This document shows, piece by piece, positions 26,012 through 32,740 of a stretch of 32,740 bases of DNA. The position numbers and the translations under genes are program-made. Source of the stretch: Patescibacteria group bacterium (lineage in GTDB: Bacteria; Patescibacteriota; Patescibacteriia; Patescibacteriales; UBA12465); the NCBI GenBank assembly GCA_028705215.1, contig JAQWDY010000001.1, positions 96,785 through 129,524 on the forward strand. Reading direction: 5' to 3'. Every line of letters begins with the position of its first letter. The first letter of the stretch is position 1. A model generated the notes under the pieces. The model made no database searches and was not told the origin of the DNA. It saw only the letters and a list, made by a program, of their open reading frames with translations.

Positions 26012-26695
26012 TTATCCCCTTTTTTCATTTTTTTGTTCTTTTTTAAAAATTATGTAGGAAAAAATAGTGAGACTGGCAACCAAAATAATAGAGCCAGCAA
26101 TTATTGTGGGCATAACTAATTTTGGATTTAACCAAGGAAGAGCTATCATAATAAAGCCAAATATTACAAAAAGTTTACCGCTTAAGCGATGAGTTCTATT
26201 CCAAACATTGTCTGAAGAGAGGGTCCAGGGGTTTTTGATGCCAACAAACCAATTTTTTTTGACTTTTCCCAAGTAATTGCCCATAACTATAAAAAGCAAG
26301 CCAATGGTTCCTCCGGTTAAGCCGCCTATATTAAGTTTGTGGCCTAAATTAACGTAAGTAGCTCCAGTAAAAATGACCAAAAGACTAAATAGTAAGGTGT
26401 TTCTAATTATTAAATAGGTTTTAAAGAATTCTTGGTATCGTTTTTTGTTGGGATCTATGGCGGGCGTGATGTTGAGTACTAAATATATAAAGGCGATTAA
26501 TGCGGGAAAGAAAATAGTGTGGAAATTACGACTAGACCAGCCGTCAGCCACGCCCTGGGCGTTCCAGTGGCTTATCACTACTTGTGGTAAGAGAGGATGG
26601 GCAACAAGAGCTATAATTATAGTTGTAACTATGATTAAAATGGGGAATAGCTCAGTTTTTAATGTAAATTTTAAATTTTGTTTGTCTATACTCAT
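26012..26695 (-). CDS. SdpI/DUF1648-family integral membrane protein (immunity-like)
   Basis: 'HPLLPQVVISHWNAQGVADGWSSR', 'GNYLGKVKKNWFVGIKNPWTLSSDNVWNRTHRLSGKLFV' are hallmark DUF1648/SdpI motifs. Confidence 0.9.
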   Translation of the reverse strand: MSIDKQNLKFTLKTELFPILIIVTTIIIALVAHPLLPQVVISHWNAQGVADGWSSRNFHTIFFPALIAFIYLVLNITPAIDPNKKRYQEFFKTYLIIRNTLLFSLLVIFTGATYVNLGHKLNIGGLTGGTIGLLFIVMGNYLGKVKKNWFVGIKNPWTLSSDNVWNRTHRLSGKLFVIFGFIMIALPWLNPKLVMPTIIAGSIILVASLTIFSYIIFKKEQKNEKRG

Positions 26696-26696
26696 A

Positions 26697-26960
26697 TTAT
26701 TTTTTTATTAATTTTGTTATTGCTATCAACAACTCTTCGCTTACACTAAGATTAAGAGAATAGAAAATATTTTTGCCTTGGCGACGAGAGCTTATAAGAC
26801 CAATTTTTTTTAAAACATCAAGATGGTGGGAAAGCGTTGCTAGTGTGATATCAAGATTTTTAGAAATTTCTCCTACGTTTAACTCTGACCTCTTTAATAA
26901 TTGAATAATTTTTTGACGATTTTTATCGGCTAAGGCGTTTAGTATTTGTGATAAGCTCAT
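26697..26960 (-). CDS. ArsR-family transcriptional regulator (SdpR-like autorepressor)
   Basis: 87 aa winged-helix: 'LADKNRQKIIQLLKRSELNVGEISKNLDITLATLSHHLDVLKKIGLISSRRQGKNIFYSLN'. Confidence 0.92.
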   Translation of the reverse strand: MSLSQILNALADKNRQKIIQLLKRSELNVGEISKNLDITLATLSHHLDVLKKIGLISSRRQGKNIFYSLNLSVSEELLIAITKLIKK

Positions 26961-26970
26961 AAAATAACAA

Positions 26971-27021
26971 TTAGATATTCATCTAAATATAATCATAGCA
27001 AATATATAATATGGCAGTCAA
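26971..27021 (-). promoter_or_regulatory. sdpR-like promoter with operator-like inverted repeat
   Basis: Minus strand TTGACT-N18-TATGAT; inverted repeat TTAGAT-attc-ATCTAA at 26971-26986. Confidence 0.7.
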
Positions 27022-27098
27022 TGGTTTTTGTTGAATATAAAAATCTTTGCTTTTTATTTATTTTTGTATAAAATAAAAACAAGGCTTATTTTGGAATT

Positions 27099-27560
27099 AT
27101 GAAAAATAACAATATTTTTAACAAAGAGCATTTTATTGAAAACTTATCTCAGACCAAGTCTTTAGCTTCTGCTTTAGCAGACAATATAAGGGGGGGTGAA
27201 GTTTTGTTGTTTTTTGGAAATTTGGGTGCAGGCAAGACCGCTTTTATTAAATATCTCGCAAATTTTTTGGGAGTTAGAGGTGTGGTAAGTAGCCCTACCT
27301 TCAATATTTTAAAAGTTTATAATGTTGCAAAAAATGAAAGGGTTAAACATTTTTGTCATATTGACGCCTATCGTCTTAATTCCGGAAAAGAATTGATAGA
27401 TTTGGGAATTGAGGAAATACTAGATCAAACTGACACTGTAACAGCAATAGAATGGGCTGAAAAAATTAAAGATATTTATCCTAAAAAATATATAAAAATT
27501 GAAATAAAAACATTAGATGAAAAGAGTCGTTTAATTAAGATTGCGAAAATAAAATCTTAA
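27099..27560 (+). CDS. tsaE: tRNA threonylcarbamoyladenosine biosynthesis ATPase TsaE
   Basis: 'GNLGAGKTAFIKYLA', 'VSSPTFNILKVY', 'HIDAYRLNSGKELIDLGIEEIL', 'AIEWAEKI'. Confidence 0.93.
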   Translation: MKNNNIFNKEHFIENLSQTKSLASALADNIRGGEVLLFFGNLGAGKTAFIKYLANFLGVRGVVSSPTFNILKVYNVAKNERVKHFCHIDAYRLNSGKELIDLGIEEILDQTDTVTAIEWAEKIKDIYPKKYIKIEIKTLDEKSRLIKIAKIKS

Positions 27561-27565
27561 GATGG

Positions 27566-28033
27566 CTAGTTTTTTTTGGATAATTTAAGAAGATAGAGAA
27601 AGGCACCAAGACTAATCATTACATCAGCTAAGTTTAAAATTGAGAAGTCTTTAATATTGAGATAATCGATTACATATTTGAGTTGAAAGCGGTCAATTAA
27701 ATTGGAAAGGGCGCCTAAAATAATTAAAAGCAGAGAAAGAAGACTTAGATGATTTAAGTCCCTTTTTTTTATTAAAAGAATAAGCCAAGTGATAAGACCA
27801 ATGATAATAAGAAGGGTTAGCGGTAGGGTGATGTAAATAGAAAGTGGCAAAGAAAAGGCAATGTTGTGATTTGCTGCAAATTTAAAACTAAGTAAATTTT
27901 TAACAATAACCCACTCTCCATCAAAACTTATAGCTATTTTTTTAAAACAGCGATCAAGAATAAAAAATATAGCTATTATAAAAATAATAGCTATATTGTT
28001 TAATTTTATTTTATTTATTTTAATTTTATTCAT
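27566..28033 (-). CDS. lspA: Lipoprotein signal peptidase II
   Basis: Four TM segments; 'GALSNLIDRFQLKYVIDYL' and 'FSILNLADVMISLGAFL' contain the catalytic Asp pair; start moved to ATG 28033. Confidence 0.88.
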   Translation of the reverse strand: MNKIKINKIKLNNIAIIFIIAIFFILDRCFKKIAISFDGEWVIVKNLLSFKFAANHNIAFSLPLSIYITLPLTLLIIIGLITWLILLIKKRDLNHLSLLSLLLIILGALSNLIDRFQLKYVIDYLNIKDFSILNLADVMISLGAFLYLLKLSKKN

Positions 28034-28439
28034 TTTCCTGAAGTTCGGTTTTGCATGCAATGCAGGCGCCGGCTGTGGGTCTAGCTATTAAACGTTTTTC
28101 TCCAATTGGTTTTTTACAATATTTACAAATGCCATAAGTATTGTTTTCAATTCTTTGTAAGGCGCTTTCAACGTCACTTAAGCTTTTCTCTAAAACTTTT
28201 TGTGTAGCCAAGGTTGTAGAGAAATCATTTATTTCCTGTGCGTTTTCATCTGGTTTATCACCATATTCAGGAAAGGCTACCCCTCTTTTATCAGCTTCGC
28301 GACTATCTTTTTTCGAGATTTTCTCTAAATCAGATATAATTTGACTTTTTCGTACTAAAAGATCGTTCTTGATTTTTTCAAGTGCCTCTTTCGTGATAAC
28401 AGTTTCTTTTTTTGCGAAAAAATTTGCTTCCTTTTCCAT
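28026..28439 (-). CDS. DksA/TraR-family C4 zinc-finger regulator
   Basis: 'YGICKYCKKPIGEKRLIARPTAGACIACKTELQE' plus N-terminal coiled coil. Confidence 0.9.
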   Translation of the reverse strand: MEKEANFFAKKETVITKEALEKIKNDLLVRKSQIISDLEKISKKDSREADKRGVAFPEYGDKPDENAQEINDFSTTLATQKVLEKSLSDVESALQRIENNTYGICKYCKKPIGEKRLIARPTAGACIACKTELQENE

Positions 28440-28456
28440 ATATTTAATAGTAAGTT

Positions 28457-28480
28457 AAAAAAATCGAACCCCTAAAGTTC
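28457..28480 (-). promoter_or_regulatory. Terminator-like hairpin at predicted 5' end of DksA-like mRNA
   Basis: Minus strand GAAC-tttaggg-GTTC-GATTTTTTT, directly downstream of TTGTCA-N17-TATACT (-10 at 28493-28488). Confidence 0.5.
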
Positions 28481-28487
28481 TACAAAA

Positions 28488-28516
28488 AGTATAGCTTATA
28501 TTAACACTTTTGACAA
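28488..28516 (-). promoter_or_regulatory. Promoter of DksA-like/lspA operon
   Basis: Minus strand TTGTCA-N17-TATACT. Confidence 0.65.
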
Positions 28517-28539
28517 GTCTCTCTTATTTTTTACAACCT

Positions 28540-28568
28540 TTGACAAGAAAAAAAGATTTTGCTATGAT
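28540..28568 (+). promoter_or_regulatory. Promoter of tRNA-Asp
   Basis: TTGACA-N17-TATGAT; a second TTGACA at 28510 suggests a tandem promoter. Confidence 0.8.
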
Positions 28569-28609
28569 TTTTCTGTAATGGCTTGTAAGTTTGCCATTTT
28601 TTCAAACCT

Positions 28610-28683
28610 GGAGCGGTAGTTCAGTTGGTTAGAACGCCTGCCTGTCACGCAGGAGGTCGCGGGTTCGAGTCCCGTCCGTTCCG
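28610..28683 (+). tRNA. tRNA-Asp (anticodon GTC)
   Basis: GGAGCGGTAGTTCAGTTGGTTAGAACGCCTGCCTGTCACGCAGGAGGTCGCGGGTTCGAGTCCCGTCCGTTCCG. Confidence 0.96.
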
Positions 28684-28686
28684 CAT

Positions 28687-28716
28687 TAAAAAATCACCGT
28701 AAAGAGTGATTTTTTT
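28687..28716 (+). terminator. Terminator downstream of tRNA-Asp
   Basis: AAATCAC-cgtaaaga-GTGATTTTTTT. Confidence 0.85.
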
Positions 28717-28740
28717 ATATGCTTTTTATTGTTGAAATAT

Positions 28741-29136
28741 CTATTTAGCAATATCATTGTTTAAGTTTTCGGAAATGCTCCAGAGAGAGTAAAAACGACT
28801 GTAATATTTATGGGTAACAATAGCACTTTTATTATTATCCGATTTAAATAAATAGCCAGACCCCATTTGTTCGGTAAAGTAATATCCTTTATTCTTCATG
28901 AAGCTCTCAATTATGGTAAAGTTGTTATTTTTTGTTATGTATCTATTGCCATCATCATCTACCTGTACCATTTTTTTAGCAGTTAAATTTAACTGAGCAA
29001 CGCCTTTTATTTGTGGCCAAGGATTCCCTTCTTGGAAAACTATAGGCGAATAAAGAAGTGCAAAAACTCCAAATATTAAAATAATAATAGAGATAAGAAA
29101 TATGGATTTTTTATTTTTTGAGTAATGATAAATCAT
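28741..29136 (-). CDS. Small membrane-anchored protein of unknown function
   Basis: N-terminal TM 'SIFLISIIILIFGVFALLYSPIVF'; 131 aa; overlaps the next gene by 4 nt (ATGA-type). Confidence 0.55.
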   Translation of the reverse strand: MIYHYSKNKKSIFLISIIILIFGVFALLYSPIVFQEGNPWPQIKGVAQLNLTAKKMVQVDDDGNRYITKNNNFTIIESFMKNKGYYFTEQMGSGYLFKSDNNKSAIVTHKYYSRFYSLWSISENLNNDIAK

Positions 29137-29318
29137 AATTTCTTCTTCCTCTTTCTTATTATAATAGTAATAGTTGTTAGAATTACAATAAGTCCAAGTC
29201 CCTGCAATCCCGGACTATCATCGTGGCCACCATAAACGATAAAAAATGAACCTAAAAATATTATTAGTATTTTTGGCCCCCAATACAAAATATTATTGAT
29301 AGCATTAGAACTATTCAT
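29133..29318 (-). CDS. Small two-TM protein of unknown function
   Basis: 61 aa with two hydrophobic segments; coupled to downstream ORF. Confidence 0.4.
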   Translation of the reverse strand: MNSSNAINNILYWGPKILIIFLGSFFIVYGGHDDSPGLQGLGLIVILTTITIIIRKRKKKL

Positions 29319-29460
29319 CTAACTTTATTAAATTTTAAATAAATATAACTTGTAGTTATTTATTGTAGGAAGACTATTGGTTATTTAAGAATATTTTTAA
29401 TATTTAGTTTTTTTGGCGGAGAGGGTGGGGCGTAGTTGGAACGGTTTTGAATAATTAGAA

Positions 29461-30108
29461 CTATTCTTTTGCTATATTTTCTGAAACTCTTATTATTAAA
29501 TCATTAGCCTCCTCTTCATTTATTATAGTTCCAGTTTTATTTCTATTTATTTTATCAAAAAATTTATCAATTCCAGCTAGTTTCAATGCTTCTATTTCTT
29601 TATTTATACCATAACTATCTCCTAGTTTTTCTAGAGTTAAATTAATATCTATAGTGCCACAAAAGAAATCATATAGATCTTTGAAAGAATTAAAATCTTC
29701 TATTTTTAATTCTCCTTTACACTTTTGAAATTCACCTTCAAGTCTTTCGATAAATTCGGGATAGTATTTAACGGCTCTACTCCAACCACGAGAATATGCA
29801 TCCTGCTCTTTTTGTATGTTGAAACTTTGCTCGGGATTAATATTGATAAACTCATCTTGACGTAAATGACCCAGTTCATGTATTATGGCTGCAAATGAAA
29901 AAAATTTATCTCCCTTTGGATACCTTACTTCAAAATTATCACCTTCGATAATACGACCGGAACCTTGAACCTCTAAAGGCCAGTTCAAGACTTTAAAAAA
30001 CTCTTTATTTTCCAAATAGTTCATTAATTCTTCTAATGCTATTATATTTTCAGGCTTTATAGAAAATCTTGGTTTTTCCTGATAAAATTGTTCTTTCATT
30101 TTCTCCAT
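29461..30108 (-). CDS. Putative HExxH zinc-metallopeptidase-like protein
   Basis: 'FSFAAIIHELGHLRQDEF' HELGH motif, followed by 'KEQDAYSRGW' (possible third ligand). Confidence 0.55.
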   Translation of the reverse strand: MEKMKEQFYQEKPRFSIKPENIIALEELMNYLENKEFFKVLNWPLEVQGSGRIIEGDNFEVRYPKGDKFFSFAAIIHELGHLRQDEFININPEQSFNIQKEQDAYSRGWSRAVKYYPEFIERLEGEFQKCKGELKIEDFNSFKDLYDFFCGTIDINLTLEKLGDSYGINKEIEALKLAGIDKFFDKINRNKTGTIINEEEANDLIIRVSENIAKE

Positions 30109-30165
30109 ACTTGAATATTATACTAATATTATAACATACCATTTCAAAGCGATAAACTCCCTATC

Positions 30166-30192
30166 AAAAATAGCCCATATTTAGGACTATTT
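30166..30192 (-). terminator. Intrinsic terminator for upstream minus-strand operon
   Basis: Minus strand AAATAGTCC-taaatat-GGGCTATTTTT. Confidence 0.7.
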
Positions 30193-30362
30193 ATAATCTG
30201 CGGGCTACCTCGGGCTGGAACCGTGGTTTCGGTAAGCCCAGTAAGGCTTTTCGGTGATATTTAAAGTATTCAATAAATAAGATCCTCGCGCACTATGGTT
30301 TTTCTTAAAAAGTGACAAAAGTAACACGAGTATTAAATATATAGTTACAGTTAGATGTAATC

Positions 30363-30911
30363 TTATTCGTCAGCAATAAATTCCAATATTTCTCTGGTTG
30401 TCCTAATTTGCTTACCATTAGGTAGTTTTATAGTTGTTTCTATTTTTTCTGTTACCTCCTCTGGCGCTTGTTGATTATCCTCTACCCTTATTTCTCCAGT
30501 TGTACCATCAATTACTATATGGACCTTACTGCCAGAACCATCTCTTTTACCAACCAAAACATGCTGATCCTCACCCTGTATTCTTGATTCAATAAAGAAC
30601 TGATCGTCACCAATTCTTTTTTTAATAGTTTTTTCTGCTAAATATTGCTGGAAAATATCAATATATTTCTCTATTTTTTGCCAGGCATTATCAACCGGAA
30701 AGCCTGCTGAATTAGACCACCAAGAATCTGGTTTTGCGTTTGAAGTAATTTTTCTTAATCTTAAACCTGGTAAAGAGCTTACATCTAAAACTGAATTTAA
30801 ATATTCAAGGATAGTGTCACGAATTTTTACAGCTTCACTAGTTAATAATAAATTCTCTCTTAAGGCAGTTTCATTGCTCCAAATTAATTTTGATATTTCT
30901 TTGTCATTCAT
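30363..30911 (-). CDS. Hypothetical protein
   Basis: 182-aa ORF, 3 nt from the downstream end of the S51-like gene; codon usage consistent with neighbours. Confidence 0.55.
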   Translation of the reverse strand: MNDKEISKLIWSNETALRENLLLTSEAVKIRDTILEYLNSVLDVSSLPGLRLRKITSNAKPDSWWSNSAGFPVDNAWQKIEKYIDIFQQYLAEKTIKKRIGDDQFFIESRIQGEDQHVLVGKRDGSGSKVHIVIDGTTGEIRVEDNQQAPEEVTEKIETTIKLPNGKQIRTTREILEFIADE

Positions 30912-30914
30912 ACC

Positions 30915-31523
30915 TTATAAGTCTTTGTTTATATAATGAAATACCGAGTTTTTCAAAATAAAAGCTTGATTATCTTCTAATTCAATAATCGGATATCCAG
31001 TTCTTTTTTTAAACTCATCTAACTGCGGTTTTAATTCTTTTCTGTAATGAGGGTAAATTATATAATCAGTTAAACAGAGGCCCTTTAAATCTGTGAGTCC
31101 GATATCATTAGGGTCTTCGTCCCCAGCAATGGCTATATCTGGTCCTGCTAGAATACTGCCAGCACTAACACCAACATACGTGCTATTTTCTTTTTTAGCA
31201 AAATCCAATATAAACCTATAGAGCCCAGTTTTTCTTACTCTATCTAAATAATCAAAAGTATTACCTCCACAAACAAAGATTACGTCATATTCTTTACTAG
31301 CGGTAAATTTTTCATTTCCTAATTTAAAAACATCAATATCCTGAGCCCCCGTATTTTTTATTTCACTTAATGTTTTCTCTAAATAAAAAGCGTCCTGCTC
31401 TGAGTCTTGAATTGAAATAACTAAAAAAGATAAATCTTTAGGCTCTTTTGGCAAAAAGCTTGTTTCGAAATGACGTGAAATATCTATATTTTCTAAACCT
31501 GTTGATGTTAAAAATAGTTTCAT
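30915..31523 (-). CDS. Peptidase E/S51-family protein (class I GATase-like fold)
   Basis: 'VIFVCGGNTFDYLDRVRKTGL', nucleophile 'TYVGVSAGSILAGPDI', 'GLCLTDYIIYPHY'. Confidence 0.85.
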   Translation of the reverse strand: MKLFLTSTGLENIDISRHFETSFLPKEPKDLSFLVISIQDSEQDAFYLEKTLSEIKNTGAQDIDVFKLGNEKFTASKEYDVIFVCGGNTFDYLDRVRKTGLYRFILDFAKKENSTYVGVSAGSILAGPDIAIAGDEDPNDIGLTDLKGLCLTDYIIYPHYRKELKPQLDEFKKRTGYPIIELEDNQAFILKNSVFHYINKDL

Positions 31524-31533
31524 ATTTTAAAAA

Positions 31534-32007
31534 TTAATTATCCTGCTCAAATCTCTTTAATATCTGCAAATAATCATTTTGAATATCACCATTAATTTTA
31601 GGATGATTTAACTTAGCTATTTCTCCATTATTTTTAATAATATTTACTATTTCATCCATATAAAATCCATCCAAAGTGGCAATAAATAGATACGACGGAT
31701 TCCAGGATTGACTCATTCTGTTCGCAGCCTTAAGCGTATATTCCGAGCTTAAAGAACGCTGATATTTAACCTCTATTAATTTTACCTGTCTAGTGTCCCT
31801 ATCAATAACCGCAAAATCAGGGGCCGTCCTTAATGTTTCAATCATCGGGTTGCTTTCATTAAACCCCTGCTGAATCATTTCGGGGATTACTTTTTCATAA
31901 CCAAATTCCAAGACAGTAAAATTGCCCGATTCTCTAAACATCTGTGAAAATATTGTCTCAGCAATTTTACCTTTAACCAGTTGTCTGGTGAAGTTGATGT
32001 TGCTCAT
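31534..32007 (-). CDS. PD-(D/E)XK nuclease-like protein
   Basis: 'VKGKIAETIFSQMF' helix, 'APDFAVIDRDTRQVKLIEVKYQRSL' PD...ExK core. Confidence 0.65.
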   Translation of the reverse strand: MSNINFTRQLVKGKIAETIFSQMFRESGNFTVLEFGYEKVIPEMIQQGFNESNPMIETLRTAPDFAVIDRDTRQVKLIEVKYQRSLSSEYTLKAANRMSQSWNPSYLFIATLDGFYMDEIVNIIKNNGEIAKLNHPKINGDIQNDYLQILKRFEQDN

Positions 32008-32079
32008 ATTATGTTAATTTAATTATCAAAAAATAAGATTACTATAGTTTATTTAAATATGTTTATAAAATTATTTTCT

Positions 32080-32643
32080 TTATCCTAAATAATAATAGTC
32101 TAAATAATAATAGTCGTTTTCTAATTCTGGCATCGCCACATCATCCTCGTAAACTTCCTGAATTTCTTCATTTTGATTGACTTCAACGCCGTCCTCATAT
32201 TCCTCATAATCAACAGGACTCTTCCAGCCCTCCTCGTCTCGTTCACTTTCATAACGCAAATTCTGCATGTCTTTTTTTACTGACTCCGGCAACATATCTT
32301 CGCAATTATAACCAAGCTCTGGCAAGTAATAAGCAAGTGCGCTTAAGTTATCATAAGAAACTAATTTTTCTGCTATTTTATTCTTTATGTTTATCTTCTT
32401 TATATTAATCTTTTCTAGTTTTTCAATATTATCAAAAGAAATTAAATTAGAATGCGAATAAGCAATAAAATTAATAATGTCGTCTAAATAGCCATTAAAA
32501 GTATCTATATTATTAAGTATAAACTCAAAATTATTGGAATCTGCTAATTTTTTTATAAACTCTTTTGTAAAATCTAGACATGATTCAGGAGTGCTAATAT
32601 AACATGTCACCCAATTGGAAGGTACCCATTTTCTTAGACACAT
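32080..32643 (-). CDS. Hypothetical protein with acidic, Tyr-rich C-terminus; 5' boundary uncertain
   Basis: ORF continues upstream of the ATG (KNAACNVQSAISIDPWT) to a TAA without another ATG; C-terminus NDYYYLDYYYLG. Confidence 0.45.
   Translation of the reverse strand: MCLRKWVPSNWVTCYISTPESCLDFTKEFIKKLADSNNFEFILNNIDTFNGYLDDIINFIAYSHSNLISFDNIEKLEKINIKKINIKNKIAEKLVSYDNLSALAYYLPELGYNCEDMLPESVKKDMQNLRYESERDEEGWKSPVDYEEYEDGVEVNQNEEIQEVYEDDVAMPELENDYYYLDYYYLG
32086..32115. repeat. Two-copy 15-bp tandem repeat inside the 3' end of the CDS
   Basis: TAAATAATAATAGTC x2, encoding the duplicated YYYLD/YYYLG tail. Confidence 0.85.
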
Positions 32644-32740
32644 TGTCCACGGGTCAATTGATATTGCCGACTGTACATTACAGGCGGCATTTTTAATTTA
32701 GTATGTATTCTGGTGTTGTTGTAGACATGGATAGTCCTGT

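Noticed and set aside
26445-26711. Plus-strand 88-aa ORF
   Set aside because: Antisense to the SdpI-like gene

Overview
AT-rich bacterial window. It is most consistent with a Patescibacteria/CPR (Parcubacteria-like) chromosome, inferred from several VirB2/T4SS_pilin-like proteins, many very short intergenic gaps and a small-protein-rich gene set. It contains about 35 credible CDS, 5 tRNAs (Gly-TCC, Leu-TAG, Leu-GAG, Val-TAC, Asp-GTC), many intrinsic terminators and well-formed sigma70-type promoters. No rRNA, CRISPR array or intact transposase was seen. Main blocks: (1) a surface-glycan cassette at 1-3928; (2) MFS/lgt and ppsA; (3) a tandem array of six divergent VirB2/T4SS_pilin-like small membrane proteins (10400-13024), with a seventh paralog at 17237-17665 next to an orphan solute-binding lipoprotein; (4) housekeeping genes (smc, cytidylate-kinase-like, rplS, tsaE, lspA, DksA/TraR-like); (5) an sdpR-sdpI-like pair with a promoter-embedded inverted repeat; (6) a poorly characterised accessory end (28.7-32.7 kb) with an HExxH protein, an S51 peptidase-like protein, a PD-(D/E)XK-like protein and unknowns. 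The strongest candidates for something new are the pilin-paralog array, recurrent hairpins or terminator-like stem-loops at predicted mRNA 5' ends, the sdpRI module, an ART-like protein, and the accessory nuclease/S51/unknown operon. All homology calls are by eye from motifs; no searches were run.
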